Notes under the pieces: model-generated
The model's database searches: none
What the model was told of the DNA's origin: nothing
What the model saw: only the letters and a program-made list of their open reading frames with translations
Origin: Nocardioides oleivorans
GTDB lineage: Bacteria; Actinomycetota; Actinomycetes; Propionibacteriales; Nocardioidaceae
Direction of reading: 5' to 3'
Length of the DNA: 64,000 nt
Assembly: GCF_004137255.1 (NCBI RefSeq)
Contig: NZ_SDWT01000001.1
Span: forward strand, 1,860,001 to 1,924,000
Shown: positions 8,232 to 16,666 of the stretch, piece by piece
Layout of the letters: every line of letters starts with the position of its first letter
Numbering within the stretch: position 1 is the first letter of the stretch
Translations under genes and position numbers: made by a program

Positions 8232-8702
8232 ACTATCGCGCCTGGCGCGCCTTCTCTGAGCGGATGAGTCGATCGTCTCCTGACAGCTCGAGTGAGGAGC
8301 GTCAATCCGCCGCCTGTCGGGGACATCCGGATCTGCCGATGCCGTGGCGCCCGCCTCTCTCGACCCGCGCACTTGGTGCGCGGGAACCGCGATCGACATG
8401 AGCAGCGCCCCCCATCGACTTGCGGCTCTCACTCGAGAGACGAGCGTCCTCCTCACTGGCTTGTGCCGAGCGGAGAACTACAGAGAGCACTTGACTGCCT
8501 GCGGCTCATCCGCCAGCACACGACTGGCAGGGCATGTCGAACCGAGGCGCGTCGACGTCAGCCGGACCCCCGTCGCTCACCACCCGGAAGGAGGATCCCT
8601 GTGGCTTCCGCGGACACGCGCGTCGATCGCTGACAGGATCACCTCGCCGACGCACGGGCGCTGGCGGAACCACGATCCACCTGCATCTGGGGGCTGTCGA
8701 CC
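8232..8702. other. Gene-free stretch at the island edge
   Basis: These 471 bases contain no open frame with protein-like composition on either strand. I see no tRNA, riboswitch or strong hairpin. Base composition shifts here from the less GC-rich block on the left to the GC-rich chromosome on the right. The last part must hold the promoter and leader of the large secreted protein at 8703, and a GGGGG stretch ten bases before its ATG can serve as ribosome site. No direct repeat typical of an attachment site was found by eye. Confidence 0.5.
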
Positions 8703-11700
8703 ATGAGTCGCTCCATCGTCGCGCGCGTGCGCACCACATCGTTGCTGACCTGCGCGACCGTCACCGCGGTCCTGAGCGGCCTCCTCGCCGCTGCGCCCGC
8801 AACCGCGGCGCCGCAGCAGGCCGGACCGGTCGACGCCCAGGTGACCCTCACCCGCACCACCTCGGTCACGGAGGCAGGCAACTCCGCTGCCCAGGCGACC
8901 ATCGGGGAGACCATCACGTACACCCTCACGACGACGATCCCGGCGTCGACGACGGTGTACACCGGTGTGGTCACCGACCAGCTCGGCACGCGGATGTCAC
9001 TCGTGCCCGGCAGCCTCTGCGTCGCCGGATGCACCCTCGACGGGGCCCCGTTCGGCGGCGTCACCGAGTCGCCAGCCAACACGGTCCGCGCCCCCCTGCC
9101 CACGACGTACGACGCTCCCGTCGCGACCGACGGTGTCCTGGTGCTGACCTTCCAGGCCAAGGTCCTCGACGTCGCGGCCAACTACCGTGGTCAGGGCCTC
9201 GGCAACGGCGCGACCCTCGCCTACACGGACGAGGACGGCGCCCCGTGGTCGAGGTCCGGCTCGGTCAGCACGGCGATCGTGGAGCCGTCCCTCACGGCCG
9301 GCGCAACCACCACCGGTGGGGCTGTCGTCGCCGCCGCCGAGACCAAGGTTTTCACCGTCTCGGCAAGTAACTCCAGCTCCGCGAACGTCTCGACCGCCCA
9401 CGACCTGGTCGTCGTCAACACGCTGCCCGCCGGCACCGAGCCCGTGACGATCAACGACGGCGGCACCTGGAACGCGGGTACGCGAACCGTCACGTGGACG
9501 CTGCCCACGCTGGCCCCGGGCGCCACGAAGGCGTTCACCTACACCGTCCAGGTGGAGAGCCCGCCAACCGGGGGCTCGACGTACACCAACACCGTGCTCG
9601 CCACCTCGACGAGCCTGTCCGCAGGCACCGGCGGCGCACGCACGCCCGCCTCGAACGCCTCGACAGCCGGGGACTACGACGCCACCGCGCAGCGGACGCT
9701 GAGCGTCGTGCTGCCGACGGTGAGCAACAGCATCGACCGGCCTACGGCCACCGTCGGCAGCGCCATCACCTGGACCATCGGCGTCACCGTCCCCGCCAAC
9801 GTCCGCTACCTCGACGCCACGGTCACGGACGCCATCCCCGACGGACTGGCCTTCGACGCCTACGGCACCGTCACCTGCACCAACTGCCCGGGCACCGACC
9901 CGGCCGTCTCCACCTTCCCGGTGACGACCAGCGGCGTGACGCAGCAGGCTGCCTGGTTCCTGGGCGACCTGGGCCCGGCAGCGGGGCAGCGCGTCTACAC
10001 GCTGGTGCTGAAGGGCCATGTGCTGGCCACCAGGCGCGCCGGCGGAGCAGTGGCGGCGCCGGTCACGTTCACCGGCGAGGCGCGGGTGCGGACCAACCGC
10101 ACCGACGTGATGCCCGCGAGCCCGGCGACCGTCCCCGCGGCGTATTCCGACACGGTGGGTCCCGCGTCCGCCAGCGTCGCGGTCCGCGAACCGAAGCTGG
10201 CCATCGACAAGTCGGTGGACAAGGGCCCGAAGGTGGAAGGCGGCGACGTCGTCACGTATACGGTCGCGGTCACCAACACCGCCGGCTGGCCGGCGTACGA
10301 CGTCCAGGTGACCGACCAGCCCGACGCCGGGCTCGTCGACGTGACTCTCGCCGCCGGTGCGACGCTGAGCACCGACGGGTGGACTGCCGACGACCCGGCG
10401 ATGCACTGGGTGATCCCGGGACCACTCGCCGCTGGGGCGACCCAGGTCCTCACCTACACCGCGAAGGTCAAGCCGGGTGCGCAGCTCACTGCCGGTGACC
10501 AGGTGACCAACGTGGCCACCGTCTCGTCGTACTTCGGGGCACCGGGCGCCGAGCGTGCCGACGCGCCGTCGAACCCCTGGCGCGCGTACGCCGGGCCGAG
10601 CGACGTCGTGTCGCTCACGGTCGCCAAGCCCCTGCTCACGATCGCGACGACGACCGACGGCGGGGAGGCCACGGCCGGCACCGACACGACGTTCACCATC
10701 GACGTCACCAACGCCGACACCTTCGCCACCGCCCACGGTGTCGTCGCCGACGTCGTCCTCCCGGCCGGGCTGACCTATGTGAGCAGCTCGGCGGGTGGCA
10801 CGGCATCGGGTCAGACCGTCTCCTGGAACGTCGGCGCCCTGGCGCCCGGCGCCTCGGTCACGCGGACGGTCGTCGCCCACGTCGGCGCCGACGTCGCGCC
10901 AGGCACCACCCTCACCACGACGGGGTCCACGCGCGCCGACGAGACGACCGCCGACGTGATCGACACGGGTTCGGTGACCGTCGGCACCTCGACCGACCTG
11001 GTGCTCACCCAGACCGCGTCCGAGCCGTCCGTCGTGGCCGGCGAGGAGCTCGTCTACACCCTCACGACCCGCAACGACGGCCCGTCGGCCGCGCGCACGA
11101 CGACGCTGACCGACACGCTGCCCTCCTACCTCACCCTGGTCGAGCTCGACGACCCGACCCACTGCAGCGTGACGGGTCAGACGATCACCTGCTCCTACGG
11201 CGACCTGGCGCCCGACGCGACCCGGTCGGTCGACCTGACGGTGCGGGTCGCCTCCGCGCGACAGGCCCCGGTCATCAACATCGCCGGGGTGACGTCGAGC
11301 ACGACCGAGCTCGTCCCGGCCGACAACACCGCCACCACGACGACCGACGTCACCGCGATCTTCACCACGGGTCCGGCCGCTGGCATCACCGGCGACCCGG
11401 TCTTCGGTGGGGTGCTGACCGCGACGCCCGGCCCGGCCCAGACCGGCACCACGACCCCGGCCGCGGACTCCTTCACCTACCAGTGGTTCGCCGACGGCAC
11501 CGAGCTCGCCGACGCCACCGGAGCGACCCTCGCAGTCACGTCCTCGATGATCGGCCGATCGATCTCAGTCGCCGTCAGCGCGCACCGGGCCGCGACGGTG
11601 GACGCCACCGACGAGTCGGAGCCCACCGCTGCGGTCACCGAGGCGTCGTTCACGACCGGTCCGACTGCGCTCGTCGACGGCATCCCGATCGTCGGCGCCA

Positions 11701-12788
11701 CGCTCACCGCCGGCCCAACCGCCCCGGGTGCCACCACGCCGGCGGCGGAGTCGTACTCCTACCAGTGGCTCGCCGACGGTGAGCCCGTCACGGACGCCAC
11801 CAGTACGACCCTCGTCCTGTCGCCCGCGCTGGCCGGAGTCCGCGTCTCCGTCGTGGTGACCGCGCACCGGGCCTGGCACGTCGACGCGGTCAGCGAGTCC
11901 GCCGCGACCGCCCCCGTGGCGCTGGCAGCCTTCACCACCCGACCCACCGCCACCATCATCGGCACCGCACAGGTCGGCCAGACGCTGACCGCCCGCGCCG
12001 GCGCCGTCACGCCGACCCCGACAGCCACCACGTTCGCCTGGTACGCCGACGGCACGCCCATCGCCGGCGCCACGTCGTCCGAGCTCGCACTGACGAGCGC
12101 CCGGCGTGGCCAGCGGATCAGCATGACGGCAACAGTGACGCGCCCCGGGTACGACACCGTGTCGAGCACCTCCGCCGCGACGGCGCCCGTCGCGACCGAC
12201 CGTGCTCCCGGCCTGCAGCTCACCCTCAAGGTGCCGCCGCGGGCGCAGGAAGCCGAGACGCCCGACGGCGACGCCACCGCCCTACGCGGTCGCCGCGTCC
12301 GACTGACATGGTCGGCGACCGATGCGCTCGCGCTCTCTGCCTCCGGCGAGCTCCGTACGGTCCTCGAGGAGAGGTACGGCGACCAGCCCGTCCCCATGTC
12401 GGGGTCGGTCCTGATCAGCCTCGACCGGGCAGGCGGGCACACCTTCCGGATGCGCGCCATCAACGAGGCTGGGAGCACCAGCGCCCGGGCAGCGATCGTC
12501 GCCGTGCGTGAGCCCACCGACCTCCGGCTCGACGCACCAACGACGACGCGCGCCGGCCGACCGTTCCTGCTCACGGTCGCCGGGCTCGGGGCCAAGGAGC
12601 GCTTCTACGTCACGATCCGTCACGGCGGCCGGACGACGCGGGTGCTCACCGGCCGTGCCGGTGCGCGGGGCGAGGTGGTCGGCACCATCCGGCCCCCGGC
12701 CCGCTTCAAGCGGGGGACGACGATCCACCTCCGCGTGACGGGTCGCGCTACCCAGCGATCAGGAGACGTGCTGATCCGGCTGCGCTGA
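8703..12788 (+). CDS. Very large secreted DUF11/Ig-like repeat protein
   Basis: This is a 1361-residue exported protein. Residues 1-36 form a Sec-type signal peptide ending at an ATAAP cleavage region. Residues about 45-890 hold roughly six DUF11-type (isopeptide/conserved repeat) domains, recognisable by phrases such as VTYTVAVTNTAG and LVYTLTTRNDG and the paired DxLP turns. Residues about 890-1165 are three Ig-like repeats, each opening FTTGP or FTTRP and containing YQW or FAWYADG. The last 200 residues are a further beta-sandwich. There is no LPxTG sorting signal and no terminal membrane helix, so it is probably released or held non-covalently. Such proteins act as surface stalks or matrix and adhesion proteins; the ligand is unknown. 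It stands alone, with no pilin or sortase nearby. Confidence 0.9.
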   Translation: MSRSIVARVRTTSLLTCATVTAVLSGLLAAAPATAAPQQAGPVDAQVTLTRTTSVTEAGNSAAQATIGETITYTLTTTIPASTTVYTGVVTDQLGTRMSLVPGSLCVAGCTLDGAPFGGVTESPANTVRAPLPTTYDAPVATDGVLVLTFQAKVLDVAANYRGQGLGNGATLAYTDEDGAPWSRSGSVSTAIVEPSLTAGATTTGGAVVAAAETKVFTVSASNSSSANVSTAHDLVVVNTLPAGTEPVTINDGGTWNAGTRTVTWTLPTLAPGATKAFTYTVQVESPPTGGSTYTNTVLATSTSLSAGTGGARTPASNASTAGDYDATAQRTLSVVLPTVSNSIDRPTATVGSAITWTIGVTVPANVRYLDATVTDAIPDGLAFDAYGTVTCTNCPGTDPAVSTFPVTTSGVTQQAAWFLGDLGPAAGQRVYTLVLKGHVLATRRAGGAVAAPVTFTGEARVRTNRTDVMPASPATVPAAYSDTVGPASASVAVREPKLAIDKSVDKGPKVEGGDVVTYTVAVTNTAGWPAYDVQVTDQPDAGLVDVTLAAGATLSTDGWTADDPAMHWVIPGPLAAGATQVLTYTAKVKPGAQLTAGDQVTNVATVSSYFGAPGAERADAPSNPWRAYAGPSDVVSLTVAKPLLTIATTTDGGEATAGTDTTFTIDVTNADTFATAHGVVADVVLPAGLTYVSSSAGGTASGQTVSWNVGALAPGASVTRTVVAHVGADVAPGTTLTTTGSTRADETTADVIDTGSVTVGTSTDLVLTQTASEPSVVAGEELVYTLTTRNDGPSAARTTTLTDTLPSYLTLVELDDPTHCSVTGQTITCSYGDLAPDATRSVDLTVRVASARQAPVINIAGVTSSTTELVPADNTATTTTDVTAIFTTGPAAGITGDPVFGGVLTATPGPAQTGTTTPAADSFTYQWFADGTELADATGATLAVTSSMIGRSISVAVSAHRAATVDATDESEPTAAVTEASFTTGPTALVDGIPIVGATLTAGPTAPGATTPAAESYSYQWLADGEPVTDATSTTLVLSPALAGVRVSVVVTAHRAWHVDAVSESAATAPVALAAFTTRPTATIIGTAQVGQTLTARAGAVTPTPTATTFAWYADGTPIAGATSSELALTSARRGQRISMTATVTRPGYDTVSSTSAATAPVATDRAPGLQLTLKVPPRAQEAETPDGDATALRGRRVRLTWSATDALALSASGELRTVLEERYGDQPVPMSGSVLISLDRAGGHTFRMRAINEAGSTSARAAIVAVREPTDLRLDAPTTTRAGRPFLLTVAGLGAKERFYVTIRHGGRTTRVLTGRAGARGEVVGTIRPPARFKRGTTIHLRVTGRATQRSGDVLIRLR

Positions 12789-12852
12789 CGGTCCGGCGCT
12801 GGAGGAACCTCTCGATCGTCGTCACCACGCGCGTCGCCCCGACGTCGTACGC

Positions 12853-13803
12853 CTAGACCGACAACCTGCCGACGCTCCGGGTGACGCGCCCGCCCGTGTT
12901 CTCGAGGAACACGATCTCGCCGAACTCGACGGTCGACCAGCCGGTCTCGTCGTCGGTCAGGGGCTCGGAGGCGAACATCGCGACCGTGGCCTCGGCCTCG
13001 TCGCACGCCTCGAAGTCGTAGTCCTTGTCCTCTTCCGGGACGTGGCGCCCCATCAGCATGTACATCGGCTCCAGGAGCATCGAGAGGGCGTAGTCGTCCG
13101 TCCCGGGACCGGACTCGCGCAGCTTCCTCCAGTCACCGGCCGGGTTGGTCTCGCCGTGGTGCCCGAGGCCGACGTTGAACCCGATGATCCGGTTCGGCGA
13201 CACCAGGGCCATCTTCATCTTGGCCAGGGCAGGCAGCTCGAGGTCCGCCATCGCCTGTGCGACGAGCCTGACCATCGTCTCGACGGCCCGCTGGACGTCC
13301 TCGTTGCTGTCGCCCTCGAGCAGGGACAGCAGGAGGACATAGAGGAACTCCGTGTCGGTCGTCCCGCGCATCTGTTTGAGGTACCTGTCCTCGCAGTGCT
13401 GCAGCAGCTCCCTCTGCAGGAGCATCCAGCCGGGCAGGTCGCCGTTCTGGGCCAGGATCCAGGGCGTCTCGTCGAAGGAGAACGGGTGACAGTTCTCGTC
13501 GACGATGACGGCTTTGGAGTCGTACGCCGCTGCGCGCACGTGGCCGAGCATCGTGCTCGTCCGCAGGCTCGGGATGATGCGGGTGGCGTTGTCGTCGTAG
13601 AAGGCAGCCATGGGGCGGCGGTAGAGGAAGGGATCCTCCGGCTCGAGCAGGTGCTCGCTCCACGCGCCGAACCCCCAGCCGGCCAGGTGCAGGTCCGGGT
13701 AGTGCTCGGGGTCGAGGGCCTGGTTGACCAGGCTGTTCGACGGCGTGAGCAGCAGGTCCTCGAGCGGGATCTCGGGGCCGATGTAGGCAAGGACGCGGCA
13801 CAT
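12853..13803 (-). CDS. Class II glutamine amidotransferase (EgtC/YafJ-like)
   Basis: This 316-residue N-terminal nucleophile (Ntn) amidotransferase starts Met-Cys-Arg-Val-Leu-Ala-Tyr, so Cys2 becomes the catalytic nucleophile after Met removal. Further glutaminase landmarks are GHVRAA, HPFSFDETPW and AQNGDLPGW (the oxyanion Asn-Gly). Length and motifs match the stand-alone EgtC/YafJ-like group that hydrolyses a gamma-glutamyl amide, but no other ergothioneine gene is in the window, so the substrate is unknown. Its ATG shares one base with the TGA of the upstream acyl-CoA dehydrogenase gene, making a two-gene operon. The longer open frame upstream is only the shadow of that gene. Confidence 0.9.
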   Translation of the reverse strand: MCRVLAYIGPEIPLEDLLLTPSNSLVNQALDPEHYPDLHLAGWGFGAWSEHLLEPEDPFLYRRPMAAFYDDNATRIIPSLRTSTMLGHVRAAAYDSKAVIVDENCHPFSFDETPWILAQNGDLPGWMLLQRELLQHCEDRYLKQMRGTTDTEFLYVLLLSLLEGDSNEDVQRAVETMVRLVAQAMADLELPALAKMKMALVSPNRIIGFNVGLGHHGETNPAGDWRKLRESGPGTDDYALSMLLEPMYMLMGRHVPEEDKDYDFEACDEAEATVAMFASEPLTDDETGWSTVEFGEIVFLENTGGRVTRSVGRLSV

Positions 13804-15002
13804 CAGACGAACGCGCTCTCGCCGGTGATGGCCCGACCGACGATCAGGGTGTTGATCTCGCGGGTGCCCTCGTAGGAGTAGATCGCCTCCGCGTCGGCGA
13901 CGAAGCGGCCCACGTGGTGCTCGAGCAGGATGCCGTTGCCGCCGAGGACCTCGCGCGCCCAACCGACGGCCTCGCGCATCCTGACGGTCGCGTGCACCTT
14001 GCACAGCGAGGCGTGCTCGTCGCGGAGCAGGCCGGCGTCCTGCAGCTGGGATGCCCGGACGTTCATGGCGGTGGAGGCGGTGACGTTGCCGAGCATCTTC
14101 ACGAGCAGGTCCTGCACCAGCTGGAACGACGCGATCGGACGGCCGAACTGCTCGCGGGCCTTGGTGTAGCGCAGGGCGTGCTCGAACGCGCCGCGCGCAC
14201 ATCCGGCCGCCTGCCAGGCCACGCCCATCCTGGTCACCCGCAGCACGTCGGCCGTCGAGCGGAAGCTCTCGGCCTTCTGCAGCCGGTTGGCCTCGGGGAC
14301 GCGGACGTCGTGGAGGTGGATCTCGGCGTTCTGGACGACGCGCAGGGCGATCTTGTCCTCCTGCTTGTCGAAGGTCATGCCCTCGGCGTCCTTCTCGACG
14401 ACGAACCCCTTGACCTGCCCGTCGGCCTCGTCGCGCGCCCAGATCACGACGAGGTCGGCGAAGGCGGCGTTGCCGATCCACTTCTTCTCGCCGTTGAGGA
14501 TCCAGTCGTCGCCGTCACGCCGGGCGCTCGTGGCGAGACCGGCAGAGATCGCCGAGCCGACGTCGGGCTCGGTCAGGCCGAACGCGCCGATCAGCTCCAT
14601 CCGGGCCATGGCCGGCAGCCAGCGCTCGCGCTGCTCGTCGGAGCCGCACAGGTTGATCGATCCCATCGCCAGACCGCCGTGGACGCCCATGAACGTGGCG
14701 ATAGACGGGTCGATCCGACCGAGCTCCATGGCGACCATGCCGTCGACCAGCGCGCCTCGGTTGGGGCAGCCGGGTCCGTCGTAGGCCAGGCCCGCGATCC
14801 CGAGCTCCGCGAGGCCTGCGACCAGCTGGTGAGGGAACTCCGCGCGGGTCCAGTAGTCGTTGATGATCGGCTCGATCTCGCGCGTCGTGAACGCGCGCAC
14901 GCGGCTGAGCAGCTCGCGGTCCTCCTCCTCGAGCAGCAGCTCAAAGCCGAGGAAGTCGGAGAAGGGGGAATCGGTGAGTCCGACGTCGTCGAGCGTGCTC
15001 AT
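13803..15002 (-). CDS. Acyl-CoA dehydrogenase (glutaryl-CoA dehydrogenase-like)
   Basis: This 399-residue flavoprotein has the complete acyl-CoA dehydrogenase fold. The FAD/substrate signature is FGLTEPDVGSA, a helical C-terminal domain carries YTKAREQFGRPIASFQLVQ, and the catalytic-base region is IYSYEGTREIN with the Glu of YEGT. It oxidises an acyl-CoA to an enoyl-CoA, passing electrons to ETF. The overall pattern is closest to glutaryl-CoA dehydrogenases, but chain specificity cannot be read. ATG 15002 is chosen because GAGGAG lies nine bases upstream; the frame is open 33 codons further without protein-like content. It is the first gene of an operon with the amidotransferase, an unusual partner. 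Confidence 0.92.
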   Translation of the reverse strand: MSTLDDVGLTDSPFSDFLGFELLLEEEDRELLSRVRAFTTREIEPIINDYWTRAEFPHQLVAGLAELGIAGLAYDGPGCPNRGALVDGMVAMELGRIDPSIATFMGVHGGLAMGSINLCGSDEQRERWLPAMARMELIGAFGLTEPDVGSAISAGLATSARRDGDDWILNGEKKWIGNAAFADLVVIWARDEADGQVKGFVVEKDAEGMTFDKQEDKIALRVVQNAEIHLHDVRVPEANRLQKAESFRSTADVLRVTRMGVAWQAAGCARGAFEHALRYTKAREQFGRPIASFQLVQDLLVKMLGNVTASTAMNVRASQLQDAGLLRDEHASLCKVHATVRMREAVGWAREVLGGNGILLEHHVGRFVADAEAIYSYEGTREINTLIVGRAITGESAFV

Positions 15003-15135
15003 CAGGGGGATCTCCTCGTCGTGGCTGACCGCCACGGTAGACGCGCGGCTGAAAGCGCAGGCACGCAGCGGTTTCGGAGAAGCAGCACCGCGGCGGCGCA
15101 ACTAGCGTTGTGACACACCACTGAAGGGACTCACG

Positions 15136-15417
15136 ATGAGCTACCAGGCCTACCTCGACGCGATCGAGAAGAAGACCGGCAAGACGCCCCAGGAGCTGTT
15201 GGACGAGGCCGCGGCGCGTGGGTTCACCCCGCAGAGCAAGGCGGGCGACTTCGCGACCTGGCTCAAGGACGACTACGACGTCGGCAAGGGCCACGCGCAG
15301 GCACTCTTCGGCGTGCTCAAGAACGGGTCGACGATCAGCGACAAGCACGTCGGCACCGGCACCACCCACTCCGACGCCTCCACCGAGCTGCGGCTGGACG
15401 GCATCGACCGCCGCTGA
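15136..15417 (+). CDS. DUF4287 small protein
   Basis: This 93-residue protein opens MSYQAYLDAIEKKTGKTPQE, characteristic of DUF4287, a short helical domain widespread in actinomycetes. The middle contains WLKDDYDVGKGHAQAL, typical of the same family. It is soluble and charged. An AAGGGA ribosome site precedes the ATG, and TAGCGT at 15103-15108 could be its -10 box. It is a single gene divergent from the acyl-CoA dehydrogenase. The molecular function of the family is not known. Confidence 0.88.
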   Translation: MSYQAYLDAIEKKTGKTPQELLDEAAARGFTPQSKAGDFATWLKDDYDVGKGHAQALFGVLKNGSTISDKHVGTGTTHSDASTELRLDGIDRR

Positions 15418-15472
15418 CGGGCACGCCAGCGCCGCCGGGCCCCCACGGCCCGGCGGCGTACTGGATCAGGGA

Positions 15473-15868
15473 TCAGCCGCGCTTCGCCGGCGAGAAGATC
15501 AGCAGCGTGAAGACGACGGTGATCACGACCCCGGCGGCGACCAGGATCTTGATGCCGGCCGGGACGTCGACGAAGAAGGCCGGGAGCCCGGTCAGCGTGA
15601 CGACGATCAGGCTGGCAGCGGTGAGCCGCGCGGCCGGGCGGCTGCCGGTGCGCCAGGCCATGACGCCCGCGACGAGGGCGATCACCGAGAGAACCGTGCA
15701 GACCCAGAGGATCGCCATCGGCGGACCGTCCTCGCCGCCGGTGTCCGGCGGCACGAAGGCGCTCGGGATGTTGGTGATCGCGTAGACGATCGCCAGGGCG
15801 AGGCCGACCTTGTTCCTGGTGCTCCAGGTGGCGGGAGCTGAGGTGCCCTGCGTTGCGGTGGTGGTCAT
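15473..15868 (-). CDS. Small four-helix integral membrane protein, unknown
   Basis: This 131-residue protein has a soluble N-terminal tail of about 20 residues and then four predicted membrane helices: around VGLALAIVYAITN, AILWVCTVLSVIALV, LTAASLIVVTLTG and IKILVAAGVVITVVF. No conserved polar or catalytic residues stand out. A strong GGAGGAG site precedes the ATG. It is transcribed away from the two-component system that begins 150 bases to the right, so it may share its control region, though nothing in the sequence proves this. Confidence 0.8.
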   Translation of the reverse strand: MTTTATQGTSAPATWSTRNKVGLALAIVYAITNIPSAFVPPDTGGEDGPPMAILWVCTVLSVIALVAGVMAWRTGSRPAARLTAASLIVVTLTGLPAFFVDVPAGIKILVAAGVVITVVFTLLIFSPAKRG

Positions 15869-16021
15869 CGGAATCTCCTCCGTCAGGTGATGGTGATTCC
15901 ACCGTCGTCGCACGGGCGCCGGTCGGGATCGGCGTACGTTCCCCATCTTCAGGGACGACTCCCGGGTCGGGTAGGAGCAGGATCCCGGGTCAAAGGCGCC
16001 CGCAGGCAGGACGATGAGCCC

Positions 16022-16666
16022 ATGACCCCGATCCGCGTCGTGCTGGTCGACGACCACCCGGTCGTCCTCGGCGGGCTGCGCGCACTGCTCGAGTCGCTGC
16101 CCGACTTCGAGGTGGTGGGTACGGCGACGGACGGCGAGGCCGGCGTGCGCGAAGTCGTGCTCACCAGGCCCGACGTCGTGCTGATGGACATCCGGATGCC
16201 CGGGATCGACGGGCTCGAGGCCACGCGCCGGATCCGGGAGAGAGCCGGCGGGGTGGCGGTGCTGGTGCTGACGATGTTCGACGACGACGACACCGTCTTC
16301 GGCGCGATGCGCGCCGGCGCCCAGGGTTACCTGCTCAAGGGCGCCGACCAGGTCGAGATCGACCGCGCGATCCGGGCGGTCGTCGCGGGCGAGGCGATCT
16401 TCAGCCCCGGTGTCGCGCAGCGGGTGCTCGGCTACTTCGCGTCGCCACCGCCGGTCGCCGACCCGTTCCCCGAGCTCACCGCCCGCGAGCGCGAGGTGCT
16501 CGACCTGATGGCGGCGGGTGAGCGCAACCAGGTCATCGCCGACCGGCTCTTCCTCTCGCCGAAGACCGTCGCCAACCACATCTCCTCGATCTTCGTGAAG
16601 CTCGCCGTCGCGGACCGGTCCGCCGCGATCGTGCGCGCACGGCGGGAGGGGTTGGGCGGGTCATGA
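16022..16666 (+). CDS. NarL/FixJ-family response regulator
   Basis: This 214-residue two-domain regulator has a receiver domain at residues 1-125, with acidic pocket Asp10-Asp11, phosphorylation site Asp56 in VLMDIRMPG, and a conserved Lys in YLLKGAD. A LuxR-type helix-turn-helix at about 145-210 (LTAREREVLDLMA and SPKTVANHISSI) binds DNA. ATG 16022 gives a standard receiver start; the open frame extends further upstream without domain content. Its TGA overlaps the ATG of the histidine kinase gene (ATGA), so the two are coupled and are cognate partners. The signal and target genes are unknown. Confidence 0.93.
   Translation: MTPIRVVLVDDHPVVLGGLRALLESLPDFEVVGTATDGEAGVREVVLTRPDVVLMDIRMPGIDGLEATRRIRERAGGVAVLVLTMFDDDDTVFGAMRAGAQGYLLKGADQVEIDRAIRAVVAGEAIFSPGVAQRVLGYFASPPPVADPFPELTAREREVLDLMAAGERNQVIADRLFLSPKTVANHISSIFVKLAVADRSAAIVRARREGLGGS

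Noticed and set aside
8997..11162. A 721-codon minus-strand frame over the DUF11 protein
   Set aside because: Gly/Arg-rich low-complexity translation opposite a gene with a clear signal peptide and repeated domains.
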